A DNA stretch of 32,232 bases, from assembly GCA_016195385.1 (NCBI GenBank), contig JACPZS010000182.1, positions 1-32,232 of the forward strand, written 5' to 3'. The position numbers and the translations under genes were made by a program. How positions within the stretch are numbered: position 1 is the stretch's first letter; the number at the start of each line of letters is the position of its first letter. The notes beneath the pieces are model-generated. The model saw only the letters and a list, made by a program, of their open reading frames with translations, did no database searches and was not told the DNA's origin. The DNA comes from Verrucomicrobiota bacterium (GTDB taxonomy: Bacteria; Verrucomicrobiota; Verrucomicrobiia; Limisphaerales; JACPZS01). Positions 24,939-32,232 of this stretch are shown here, piece after piece.

Positions 24939-25961
24939 TCAATAAGCCGCCTGCGCGCCCTTGATGTTGCGCTTGGGCATCCACGGCATCAGCGCGCGGA
25001 GTTTCTCGCCGGTCTTTTCAATGCCATGTTTCTCGCCGGCTTTGAGCAGCGCGTTGTATTTCTTGTAGCCGGTCTGGTATTCCTTGACCCAGCCCTTGGC
25101 GAATTTGCCCGACTGAATGTCTTTGAGCGCGGCCTGCATCCGCTTCTTCACACTCGCGTCGATGATCTTCGGACCGACGGTCACGTCGCCCCACTTGGCC
25201 GTTTCGGAAATCGAGAACCGCATCCCGGCGATGCCTTTTTCGTTCATCAAATCGACGATCAACTTCAACTCGTGGAGACATTCGAAGTAAGCCATCTCCG
25301 GCGAGTAACCGGCTTCCACGAGCACTTCAAAACCCGCCTGCACCAGCGCGGTCGTGCCGCCGCACAACACGGTCTGTTCGCCGAACAAATCCGTCTCGGT
25401 CTCTTCCTTGAAATCCGTTTCGATGACGCCGGCGCGTGTGCCGCCAATGCCCTTGGCCCAGGCGAGCGCAATCTTCTTCGCGTCCTTGCCGGGATTTTGG
25501 TAGATGCCGATGAGCGCGGGCACGCCTTTGCCTTCGAGGAATTGGCGGCGCACGATGTGGCCTGGACCCTTCGGCGCGACGAGAATCACGTTCACATCTT
25601 TCGGCGGAATGATCGTTTTGAAATGAATCGCGAAGCCGTGCGAGAAAAGCAGCGTCTTGCCTTTCTTCAAGTTGGGCTTGATGTCCTTCTCGAAGCAGGC
25701 GGGTTGCTTCGTGTCCGGCAGTGCGACCATGATGACGTCCGCGCGTTTCACCGCTTCCGCCGTGGTCACAACCTCGAAGCCTTTTTCGCGCGCGACGGCG
25801 ATGGACTTCGAGCCTTCGTAAAGGCCGATGATCACCTTGCAACCGCTCTCCTTGAGGTTGAGCGCGTGGGCGTGGCCTTGCGAGCCGAAGCCGAGCACAG
25901 CGAGGGTTTTATTTTTCAACACGCCGAGATCGGCGTCCTTGTCAGTGTATACTTTGGGCAT
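24939..25961 (-). CDS. ilvC: Ketol-acid reductoisomerase (class I)
   Basis: A 340-residue enzyme that rearranges and reduces acetolactate or acetohydroxybutyrate with NADPH and Mg2+, the second shared step of valine and isoleucine synthesis. The N-terminal Rossmann domain has LGFGSQGHAHALNLKESG (23-40). The knotted C-terminal domain shows the Mg2+-binding TDLFGEQTVLCGG and YFECLHELKLIVDLMNEKGI with the expected acidic residues, then SETAKWGD. Length is that of the short class I form. It is the last gene of the run ilvH - DUF4375-like - ilvC, 21 bases after the small gene, and a strong terminator follows. Confidence 0.98.
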   Translation of the reverse strand: MPKVYTDKDADLGVLKNKTLAVLGFGSQGHAHALNLKESGCKVIIGLYEGSKSIAVAREKGFEVVTTAEAVKRADVIMVALPDTKQPACFEKDIKPNLKKGKTLLFSHGFAIHFKTIIPPKDVNVILVAPKGPGHIVRRQFLEGKGVPALIGIYQNPGKDAKKIALAWAKGIGGTRAGVIETDFKEETETDLFGEQTVLCGGTTALVQAGFEVLVEAGYSPEMAYFECLHELKLIVDLMNEKGIAGMRFSISETAKWGDVTVGPKIIDASVKKRMQAALKDIQSGKFAKGWVKEYQTGYKKYNALLKAGEKHGIEKTGEKLRALMPWMPKRNIKGAQAAY

Positions 25962-25982
25962 AAAGTTCTAATTTGATTTGGT

Positions 25983-26519
25983 TTAGTTTGATGGATGAGT
26001 GTAACGGTCTGGGTTGCGTTTCATGTCTTTGAAGATCACTCGATAGAAGTCCAGTTTCTTTGAAGCTGCCTCCCATCGTCGCTCAAAAGGATCAAATGCT
26101 TTATCATCGTAATCGAACTCTCGGCCAGACTGATACGCTTCCTGTATCGCTTTTTGTCTTTGCTTGGCGAAGGGAATAAGCTCTCGAACTATTTGAGCGT
26201 GTTCCTTGGCTCCCAATTCCTCGTAAGCTATTGTCGTGAGTTGCAGTCGTCGATCATCTTCATCCTGCATTACGCAACCCTTTAAACCATCGGAACCTCG
26301 TTCCCAGTCAAACCCGCGTGTCAGGTAATAGCGCTTCAGTTCAGGCGAAATTTGGCGAAGCATTTCTAAGCAATTGTCGATAAAGTCTGCGCCTCCTTCG
26401 GGAATCAGATTTACGAGGTAAGTCCAAACTTGGCCATCTATGTCTTTGAGCTTTTTCGCAGTGAGAAAGAGCGATTGGTCTAGTTTCGCCGGAGGCTTTG
26501 TTAAGAAATCCAAATCCAT
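25983..26519 (-). CDS. DUF4375/DMP19-like protein lodged between ilvH and ilvC
   Basis: A 178-residue soluble, acidic protein predicted to be mostly helical. The segments TRGFDWERGSDGLKG, QLTTIAYEELGAKEHAQIVREL and a C-terminal FDPFERRWEAA...FYRVIFKDMKRNPDRY match the order seen in the DUF4375/DMP19 family: GGF-like turn, helix with 'A...iGA..ha.iv.e', then 'lddrfy...' and a '..p..y' end. In Neisseria, DMP19 mimics DNA and sequesters a repressor; many relatives have unknown roles, and the match here is weak. The gene is clearly AT-richer than ilvC and ilvH, with a 78-base gap to ilvH and 21 to ilvC, and looks inserted into the operon. It has no membrane segment or signal. Confidence 0.6.
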   Translation of the reverse strand: MDLDFLTKPPAKLDQSLFLTAKKLKDIDGQVWTYLVNLIPEGGADFIDNCLEMLRQISPELKRYYLTRGFDWERGSDGLKGCVMQDEDDRRLQLTTIAYEELGAKEHAQIVRELIPFAKQRQKAIQEAYQSGREFDYDDKAFDPFERRWEAASKKLDFYRVIFKDMKRNPDRYTHPSN

Positions 26520-26597
26520 ATTCTAGTTCTAGCGCACAATCGGAAAGTAGAATCCAAATTTATAGCTACTAAAACCGCTTTTGTTGAAATAATCAGT

Positions 26598-27071
26598 TTA
26601 CTTCCTCGGCAGCGCGAGTTTGCCGCTGCGCGTGAGTTCGAGCACGCCAAAGCTTTTCATCAGATCGAGAAACTTGCCGACCTTGCTTTCGTTGCCGGTG
26701 ATTTCAATGGTCAGCGTCTTCGGCTGCACATCGACAATTTTGGCGCGGAAGATGTCGGTGATTTGCATGACTTCGGCGCGCGTCTTGGCATCCACGGCGA
26801 TCTTCACGAGCACCAATTCGCGGTCGATGTATTCGCCTTCCGCGAAGTTCTGCACCTCCAGCACATCGACGAGCTTCTTGAGCTGTTTGACGATTTGGTC
26901 GAGCGTCGCGTCATCACCGACGGTAACAATCGTCATGCGGGACGTGTCGGGATCGTGCGTGGGGCCGACGTTGAGCGTCTCGATGTTGTAGCCGCGCCCG
27001 CTGAACAGGCCGGCCACGCGCGTGAGCACGCCGAACTTGTTTTCCACCAGAACTGAAATTGTGTGTCGCAT
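26598..27071 (-). CDS. ilvH: Acetolactate synthase small (regulatory) subunit
   Basis: A 157-residue regulatory subunit that binds valine and stimulates the catalytic subunit. The N-terminal ACT domain is intact: RHTISVLVENKFGVLTRVAGLF, RGYNIETLNVGPTHDP and DTSRMTIVT. The second half starts with QLKKLVDVLEVQNFAEGEYIDRELVLVKI and ends in a domain typical of IlvH/IlvN. The length is normal. The catalytic subunit gene (ilvB/ilvI) is not in the window, which is unusual since it normally lies immediately upstream. Transcription probably continues through the DUF4375-like gene to ilvC. Confidence 0.97.
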   Translation of the reverse strand: MRHTISVLVENKFGVLTRVAGLFSGRGYNIETLNVGPTHDPDTSRMTIVTVGDDATLDQIVKQLKKLVDVLEVQNFAEGEYIDRELVLVKIAVDAKTRAEVMQITDIFRAKIVDVQPKTLTIEITGNESKVGKFLDLMKSFGVLELTRSGKLALPRK

Positions 27072-27105
27072 ACTCGGTCAGGATACCAACCGCCGAAAGG
27101 CGCGA

Positions 27106-27135
27106 AAAATAGCAACCGAGCGCCGGCAGGGTCAA
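27106..27135 (-). promoter_or_regulatory. Candidate promoter upstream of ilvH
   Basis: Read on the minus strand, TTGACC (plus 27130-27135) and TATTTT (27106-27111) are 18 bases apart and end about 35 bases before the ilvH ATG. Both boxes resemble the housekeeping consensus. I see no leader peptide, T-box or attenuator between it and the start. Confidence 0.35.
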
Positions 27136-27242
27136 CCGGCAATTTCGCGCAATTTCGAATGCCGCCCCAATCGTGATCGCGGCACACCGCCCGCTTGCTT
27201 CGACTCGCAGTTCGGTTAAATTGCGCCGCAACCAGGCAGAGA

Positions 27243-30200
27243 ATGAAACTCTTGAACTTCACGACCGCGCTCGCCTTTTTGCTCGGCAGCGCGTCGATGC
27301 TCGCCCAAACGCCGCCGAGCGAACCGCCGCGCATTCTAGCGCAGCCGGTGGGCGTGACTTTGGATGCCGGATTTCCCGCGTCGATGAGCGTGACGGTAAG
27401 CAGCAACGAGCCGCCCGCTTTTCAATGGTTTTTTCAAGGTGCGGCGTTGGTTGGCGAAACGAATGCCGTCTTGAATTTTCCCGCCGTTCGCAGCGACCAA
27501 GCAGGCGATTACACGGTTCAAGTTTTCAACTCGGCTGGCAGTGTGATGAGCGAAGCGGCGCGGTTGACGGTGGTGAATTTGCCGTCGTCACGCGATGCCA
27601 GCTTCAAAGTGAGTAAGCTACAAGGCGTCGTGACCGCAGTCGCGGTTGACGCTCATGGAAAAATTTTGATCGGAGGAGGAATCAGCGGCGTCAGCGACGC
27701 CAGTGCGGTGAGTCTGGCACGACTGAATCCCGACGGAACGGCTGACCCAACTTTTATCATTCCGCCAAATGCGGATAGCATCATTCGAAAAATCGTGGTG
27801 GCTCCGGACGAGAAGATTTATGTGGGCGGCGATTTTACTCAGTTCGGCGGAAGCCCGCGCGTGCATCTCGCCCGACTGAACGCAGATGGAAGCATGGATG
27901 CTGGCTTCATTGCAAACATTGGTTCGAATGGGTTTGTAAATGTGATCGGGCTGCAAACCGATGGCAAAGTTCTCATTGGCGGAACATTTGATCGAGTCGC
28001 CGATCAACCACGCGCGGGTATCGCCCGTCTGCTCGCGGATGGCGCGCTCGATCCCGATTTCCAAACTGAGCCTGGTGCCGGCCCTTTGCTTGGAGTGGGG
28101 CCGTCTGGCGAGATCGTCTCGGCAGGAACCGGAAGCCTGCCGGCCATGGTAAAATTACAAGCCGATGGCTCCATCGCGCCGGGCTGGCGAGAGGCTTACA
28201 AGCCAGCGACTCGCTTTGGTTTCCCCATAGGCCGCACCGGTGCGATTTACATCCAAAGGGATGGCAAAGTTATTTTTGAAACGGTTGAAGAAGTGTCTCC
28301 GCCGTTTGGACAAAACGGCTACACATGCTACTGCGGCAGTATCAGACGGCTAAACTCAGATGGCAGTTTGGACAAAACTTTTGGGGCTACTTTCGACTAT
28401 CTCCACAGTACCTTTGGGTTCCCTACCTTGAACACAATCGTTGAGCAGGCTGATGGCAAAATTTTGATTGGAGGAGTCTTTACCGCCATAAATGATATTC
28501 CGAGAAACTGCTTTGCCCGATTAAACAGAGACGGTTCGCTGGATCAAACTTTCGAGACATTCCCAGAGTGGATTTACCATGGGCACCTGGTTAATGAGAT
28601 CGCTCTGGAGCTAGGCGGACGCATACTCGTCGGATCAACCTTCTTGTTCACTGAACCAATTGTCCGTTTGATAGGCGGCGAGAAACTGCCTCCAGGTCCA
28701 ATCATCTCCAAACAACCCGCCCATCAAACTCTCGCTCCTTTATCCGGGTTGGCTTTGAGTGTAGAAGCTTTTGGAGCACCGTTTTCCGTTCAATGGTATC
28801 GCAATGCCAAAATGGTGGACGGCGCAACGTCGGCTTTCTTGACAATTTCCTCCGTGACTCCTAGTGACGCCGGACGTTATTTCGCCGTGCTCTGGAATTC
28901 ATTCGGTGCCACAACCAGTTCCGTGAGCGTCGTAACGACGCCTTCGCTCATACCAAAAGGAACTTTCGATCGAAATTTCCATGTACAACTCACCGCAACC
29001 GCTAACGTGAACCGATTTGGCCTTGGCCCGCCTTGGGCAGCGGCAGTTCAAGAAGACGGACGAATTCTCCTCTCTGGAGATTTCGGAGCCATCAACGGTG
29101 TTCAGAAAGGACGTTTTGTCAGACTATTTCCAAATGCCAGTATTGATAATTCTTTCGTTCCGCCTTCGATTGTCCCGGATAATTCAATCGAGCAAGTCTT
29201 GGTTCTACCTCAAGATAGCAAGATCATCATCGCCGGCAGCTTAAATTCTGTCGGGGGTGTTCCCAGAAAACGGATCGCGCGCTTAGAGATGAATGGCGCA
29301 TTGGATCAAAGCTTCGACCCTAGTCAGCCTGCGACAGCGGCACATCTGGACGAACTTTCGACAATTCGACAACTGGTGCGCCAAAGTGATGGCAAGCTGG
29401 TCGCGCAGGTTGTTTCGACCAACGGCGCAACCAGGCGTCTTATTCGCTTCAATGTCGATGGCACTTTGGATGATTCTTACACTGTAAGCGAATCACTCTA
29501 CACCTTCTTTGGCTTTACCGGCACGTTAGCGATTCAGACTGACAACAAAGTGCTGACCGTCGGGCAAACCGAACCGGTCGGACAACCGGTCAAACCCGTT
29601 CTCATTCGACTCAACAGTGACGGCACTCTGGATCAATCTTTCCATTCGGGATTAGCAGTTGACGACCTTGCGACCAAAATTCTCGTTTCCCCTGATGGCG
29701 ATTTCATCGTCAGTACGATCAGGGCACCTATCCCGGCTTTTCCGGATTCGAGTTTATCTCGACTTCGGTCGGATGGCTCACGGGATGCCAATTTCAAACT
29801 GCCCGGAACAATCATTATCAGACAATTACTGGGCTGGTCGGCAGACGGAAATATCCTGGCGATTGGCTATAACTTCGGAACGACGAGGTTGCTTCGGATC
29901 CTCGCGGACGGCCAGATCGACCCAGGGTTCGGCGCTGGAGTGCCGCTCGACGAGCGTCAAGGAGACGATAACCTTGGCTACGACGAAACAACTTGGATGC
30001 CGGGCGTACTCAATCTTGGGTTGGGAAACAGTCGAATGTTGGTCAGTCGCCTTTTCCATTCTCGTTCCGATTTCACTTACGTGAATATGAATATCAACAT
30101 TGACTCCATTTACACCGACGATTTGGTTTACCCACCGAATCTTGCAAACGCATGGCTCGACGCCGCGACGTTTCGCGGCTGGGTGCCAGCAGCGAGCAAC

Positions 30201-30347
30201 AAAGTTTACAACGTTGAGTTCAAGAACTCGCTCGATGAATCGGATTGGACTCCGCTGGTACGCTTTCGCGGCGAGGACTTGATGAGAGAAATCGCCGATT
30301 CGGCGGCGGGCAGCGCGGCGCGCTTTTATCGCGTGCGCGCTGAGTAA
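27243..30347 (+). CDS. Large secreted protein with Ig-like domains and delta-60 repeats
   Basis: A 1034-residue protein with a signal peptide (1-22, cut after LAQ). An Ig-like domain (about 29-115) contains QWFFQGAALVGETNA and DQAGDYTVQVFNSAG. A first block of delta-60 repeats (about 120-490) follows, then a second Ig-like domain near 500-580 (VQWYRNAKMVDGAT, SDAGRYFAVLWNSFG), and a second repeat block (about 590-910). I count some 12-13 repeat units, several degenerate, each built around 'qpDGKilvgG' and 'RLnpDGslDtsF'. Such repeats probably fold as a beta-propeller or stacked strands. A C-terminal tail (FRGWVPAASNKVYNVEF to RFYRVRAE) is typical of verrucomicrobial secreted proteins. Surface role or substrate is unknown. 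The ATG at 27243 has a weak AG-rich ribosome site; the upstream ATG at 27195 gives no signal peptide. The middle (about 28200-30100) is AT-richer than both ends. Confidence 0.93.
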   Translation: MKLLNFTTALAFLLGSASMLAQTPPSEPPRILAQPVGVTLDAGFPASMSVTVSSNEPPAFQWFFQGAALVGETNAVLNFPAVRSDQAGDYTVQVFNSAGSVMSEAARLTVVNLPSSRDASFKVSKLQGVVTAVAVDAHGKILIGGGISGVSDASAVSLARLNPDGTADPTFIIPPNADSIIRKIVVAPDEKIYVGGDFTQFGGSPRVHLARLNADGSMDAGFIANIGSNGFVNVIGLQTDGKVLIGGTFDRVADQPRAGIARLLADGALDPDFQTEPGAGPLLGVGPSGEIVSAGTGSLPAMVKLQADGSIAPGWREAYKPATRFGFPIGRTGAIYIQRDGKVIFETVEEVSPPFGQNGYTCYCGSIRRLNSDGSLDKTFGATFDYLHSTFGFPTLNTIVEQADGKILIGGVFTAINDIPRNCFARLNRDGSLDQTFETFPEWIYHGHLVNEIALELGGRILVGSTFLFTEPIVRLIGGEKLPPGPIISKQPAHQTLAPLSGLALSVEAFGAPFSVQWYRNAKMVDGATSAFLTISSVTPSDAGRYFAVLWNSFGATTSSVSVVTTPSLIPKGTFDRNFHVQLTATANVNRFGLGPPWAAAVQEDGRILLSGDFGAINGVQKGRFVRLFPNASIDNSFVPPSIVPDNSIEQVLVLPQDSKIIIAGSLNSVGGVPRKRIARLEMNGALDQSFDPSQPATAAHLDELSTIRQLVRQSDGKLVAQVVSTNGATRRLIRFNVDGTLDDSYTVSESLYTFFGFTGTLAIQTDNKVLTVGQTEPVGQPVKPVLIRLNSDGTLDQSFHSGLAVDDLATKILVSPDGDFIVSTIRAPIPAFPDSSLSRLRSDGSRDANFKLPGTIIIRQLLGWSADGNILAIGYNFGTTRLLRILADGQIDPGFGAGVPLDERQGDDNLGYDETTWMPGVLNLGLGNSRMLVSRLFHSRSDFTYVNMNINIDSIYTDDLVYPPNLANAWLDAATFRGWVPAASNKVYNVEFKNSLDESDWTPLVRFRGEDLMREIADSAAGSAARFYRVRAE

Positions 30348-30366
30348 ACCCGGTGAGTCCATGCGC

Positions 30367-30492
30367 AACCACGGATGACACGGATAGCCACCGCAATCGT
30401 CGCGTTTGGGCGTGAATTCGGACTTCCTCGGCGGGTGAAAAAATTCAGGCGTACGAGTGGTGAACTATCAGTGAAATCCCTGTCATCCGTGG
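30367..30492. repeat. Inverted-repeat intergenic element
   Basis: CCACGGATGACA (30369-30380) recurs as its exact inverse TGTCATCCGTGG (30481-30492), enclosing 100 bases without a gene. The left arm continues as a near-direct repeat (CACGGATGACACGGAT). Short 'accacggatgacacggat' elements of this kind are, from memory, scattered in intergenic regions of many Verrucomicrobia and related genomes. This looks like a REP-like or miniature mobile element rather than a terminator, because no T-tract follows. Confidence 0.6.
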
Positions 30493-30565
30493 TCACAACT
30501 TCTGCCTCTTGGGGACACCGAAGGAAAGTTTGCGCAAGTAGCGGAGGGCCGGCACTATCGCGGCG

Positions 30566-31198
30566 ATGACACCGGAAGCACTGAAACATCTCACCAAGTC
30601 GGATGCCGCGCTCGGCCGGCTCATCCGGCGCGTCGGTGAATGCAAAATCGATCTCGACCCGCGCCGCACGCCGTTCCAATCGCTCGTCAGCGCCGTCGCG
30701 CATCAGCAACTCAACGGCACGGCGGCCGGCACGATCCTGCGCCGCTTCCGCGCGCTCTTTCCCGGCAAGCGGTTTCCCGCCGCCGGCGATCTCGCCAAAG
30801 TTACCGACGAGGCGTTGCGCGCGGCGGGTTTTTCGCGCGGCAAAATTGCTTCGATTCGCGACATCGCGGCGAAAACCGAGTCGGGCGTCGTGCCGACATC
30901 GCGGAAAATTATCCGGCTCACGAACGAAGAAATCATTGAACGGCTCATCGCCATTCGCGGCGTCGGCCAGTGGACCGTCGAGATGCTGCTCATTTTCAAA
31001 CTTGGCCGCCCCGATGTTTTGCCGGCGACGGATTTCGGAATTCGCAGCGGCTTCGCGCTCACTTATGGACATGACGAGTTGCCGCCGCCAAAAAAAATTC
31101 TCGAACACGGCGAACGTTGGCGGCCGTATCGCACAACGGCGTCGTGGTACCTGTGGCGCGCGGTGGATCTGGCGAAACAGGACGGCGGCGGGAAATAA
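30566..31198 (+). CDS. DNA-3-methyladenine glycosylase (AlkA-like, HhH-GPD superfamily)
   Basis: A 210-residue base-excision glycosylase removing alkylated purines from DNA. VSAVAHQQLNGTAAGTILRRF (41-61) matches the substrate-side helices of AlkA-type enzymes. The helix-hairpin-helix is IRGVGQWTVEML (130-141), with the HhH glycines and the conserved Trp, and the catalytic Asp is D156 in LPATDFGIR. There is no AraC-like or Ada domain and no Fe-S Cys cluster, so it is the short archaeal/bacterial AlkA-like form (about 200 residues). It stands alone after the inverted-repeat element; neither the lesion spectrum nor regulation can be read from sequence. Confidence 0.92.
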   Translation: MTPEALKHLTKSDAALGRLIRRVGECKIDLDPRRTPFQSLVSAVAHQQLNGTAAGTILRRFRALFPGKRFPAAGDLAKVTDEALRAAGFSRGKIASIRDIAAKTESGVVPTSRKIIRLTNEEIIERLIAIRGVGQWTVEMLLIFKLGRPDVLPATDFGIRSGFALTYGHDELPPPKKILEHGERWRPYRTTASWYLWRAVDLAKQDGGGK

Positions 31199-31250
31199 AA
31201 TTTCAAGCCGCCAGCGAAACCGGTAATCCCGATTTCCGAAATTGAAATTG

Positions 31251-31280
31251 CCGCAAAGAACACAAAGCGCACAGAGAGAG
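31251..31280. repeat. Fragment of a short dispersed repeat
   Basis: CCGCAAAGAACACAAAGCGC followed by ACAGAGAG resembles the 'cgcaaagaacacaaag' motif that recurs between genes in many Verrucomicrobia and Planctomycetes genomes, as far as I remember. Only one copy lies in this window, so its repeat nature cannot be proved here. The remainder of the 269-base gap between the glycosylase and the binding protein shows no gene. Confidence 0.3.
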
Positions 31281-31401
31281 AAGGGCGGAGGAGTAATGAC
31301 AGCGGGAAGAAGCTGACCACCATTTTACTTCGAGGCCGGCGAGAGAGAACGTTCGCCCCACCGAAAAGGCAAAGTGTAGCACTGCCGGACCGCGCGCAGC
31401 G

Positions 31402-31431
31402 TTGACAACCTGTCGCGCTCGTCACTAAGGT
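31402..31431 (+). promoter_or_regulatory. Candidate promoter of the sugar-binding protein gene
   Basis: A perfect -35 box TTGACA (31402-31407) is followed after 18 bases by TAAGGT (31426-31431), a weaker -10. Transcription would start near 31438, about 30 bases before the ATG at 31468, a plausible leader length. No operator-like repeat is evident. Confidence 0.45.
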
Positions 31432-31467
31432 CACGCACAATTTCCAACGGCCAAACTTGATCGCATC

Positions 31468-32232
31468 ATGCGCACGATTCGCTATTTCATTCTGTCTTTC
31501 ACGCTCGCCCTGCCGCTGCTTTTGTTGCCCGCCTGTGGCGAGAAACCAGCCAGCAATGCCACGAGTTCCGCAGTTGCACCCACAGTCCCGCCCCAGCCGC
31601 GCGGCGGCAAGACTGTCATCGCGATGCTGCCCAAGTTGATCAACATTGATTATTTCGACGCCTGCAAACGGGGTGCTGCGAAAGCGGCGGAAGAACTCGG
31701 TGTCACGTTGATCTTCGACGGGCCGACGGAGCCGAGCGGCTCCGAGCAAAACAAATTCATCGACACTTGGATTCGCCAGGGCGTGAACGCGATTTGCATC
31801 GCGCCGAATCAGCCGAAGACCATCCGCCGCTTTGTCGAGAAGGCGCAGGCGGCTGGCATCAAAGTGCTCACCTGGGATAGCGACGCGCCTGAAAGTGGCC
31901 GCGATCTTTTCGTGAACCAGGTTGGTGAAAAAGTTCTCGGCGAAACGCTCATGGACGACCTCGCCCGCCAGATGGGCGAAGAAGGTGAATGGGCCATCGC
32001 GATTGCCAGCCTGGACGCGGCGAATCTGAACACCTGGCGTCGCTACTCCGAGGCGCGCGCGAAAGAGAAATATCCCAAACTCAAACTCGTCGCCACCGAA
32101 GTGACGAAGGAGGACGAAAATTTTGCGCGCCAGAAAGTGGAGACGTTGTTGAACGCGTATCCGAATTTGAAAGGCATCATCGCGTTCGATTCCAATTCCG
32201 TGCCCGGTGCCTCGGAAGCGGTGAAACGCGCG
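31468..32232 (+). CDS. Sugar ABC transporter substrate-binding lipoprotein (RhaS/LsrB-like), truncated by window end
   Basis: The first 255 residues of a periplasmic binding protein of the Peripla_BP_4 type; the frame is open to the last base, so the rest lies to the right. A lipoprotein signal ends in LPAC (Cys 23), placing it on the outer face of a membrane. After a linker, KTVIAMLPKLINIDYFDACKRGA begins the fold. It continues with IFDGPTEPSGSEQNKFIDTWI, NAICIAPNQPKTI, IKVLTWDSDAPESGRDLFVNQVGEKVLG and later EEGEWAIAIASLDAANLNTW. The YDGPTEPS-like and VLTWDSD segments resemble rhamnose-binding RhaS and autoinducer-2-binding LsrB. An ATPase and permease probably follow outside the window. The ligand, probably a deoxyhexose or another pentose/hexose, is inferred. 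Confidence 0.9.
   Translation, partial: MRTIRYFILSFTLALPLLLLPACGEKPASNATSSAVAPTVPPQPRGGKTVIAMLPKLINIDYFDACKRGAAKAAEELGVTLIFDGPTEPSGSEQNKFIDTWIRQGVNAICIAPNQPKTIRRFVEKAQAAGIKVLTWDSDAPESGRDLFVNQVGEKVLGETLMDDLARQMGEEGEWAIAIASLDAANLNTWRRYSEARAKEKYPKLKLVATEVTKEDENFARQKVETLLNAYPNLKGIIAFDSNSVPGASEAVKRA

Noticed and set aside
1..32232. CRISPR array, prophage, transposase or restriction/defence cassette
   Set aside because: No regularly spaced direct repeats, Cas proteins, phage structural genes, integrases or nuclease/methylase motifs were found on either strand.

Overview
The window reads as a chromosomal segment of a moderately GC-rich, Gram-negative-type bacterium of the PVC group, most likely a soil or freshwater verrucomicrobium of the Pedosphaera/Limisphaerales kind. 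This is inferred from gene content: a cytochrome-type DUF1587/1592/1588 protein, Tat-exported Gfo/Idh/MocA oxidoreductases beside a DUF6807 (PmoA-family) protein, a large delta-60-repeat/Ig secreted protein, a tagaturonate-epimerase-like enzyme, and short dispersed intergenic repeats. Shine-Dalgarno sequences are mostly weak or absent, so several starts were chosen from family alignment or signal peptides. No tRNA, CRISPR array, transposase, integrase or prophage gene was recognised.

Layout. 1-252 is the C-terminal tail of a gene entering from the left. 481-4088 is a sugar-oxidation-like group: a cytoplasmic Gfo/Idh/MocA oxidoreductase (minus) divergent from a secreted DUF6807 protein and a Tat-signal Gfo/Idh/MocA oxidoreductase (plus). 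4119-5347 holds a small zinc-ribbon membrane protein, a broken DUF2007-like gene, and RNase P RNA (rnpB, minus strand, with a perfect 11-bp P1 helix). 5431-8309 (minus) is an ECF sigma factor overlapping by 4 bases a membrane-anchored von Willebrand A protein whose N-terminus looks like an anti-sigma region. 8559-11884 (plus) is a MacA/MacB-type tripartite efflux set in three genes. 12023-13964 (minus) carries leuB and tcdA. 14021-16187 (plus) is a cell-wall amidase overlapping an NAD-dependent sugar epimerase/dehydratase.

16354-23030 alternates accessory and catabolic genes: a small membrane-anchored unknown protein, a tagaturonate-epimerase-like enzyme (minus), the large c-type cytochrome/DUF1592 protein, a pilin-like small protein, and a Tat-signal amidase (minus). 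23370-24851 is a small membrane protein followed by an HTTM-domain membrane protein, with a candidate sigma-70 promoter and an unexplained hairpin plus T-tract upstream. 24884-27135 (minus) is a branched-chain amino-acid operon, ilvH - DUF4375/DMP19-like gene - ilvC, ending in a clear Rho-independent terminator. 27243-30347 is the delta-60/Ig protein, followed by an inverted-repeat element, an AlkA-type DNA glycosylase, and a sugar-binding lipoprotein (RhaS/LsrB-like) that runs off the right edge.

Housekeeping functions (rnpB, leuB, ilvC, ilvH, tcdA, amidase, DNA glycosylase) are interleaved with small AT-richer accessory genes (4119, 16354, 23370, 25983). Sugar metabolism recurs across the segment (two Gfo/Idh/MocA enzymes, DUF6807, tagaturonate epimerase, sugar-binding protein), which suggests plant-polysaccharide or uronate/deoxysugar use. 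I saw no gene set that clearly forms a wholly new system. The best candidates for something undescribed are the ECF sigma/anti-sigma-vWA pair, the HTTM partner pair, and the DMP19-like gene inside the ilv operon.
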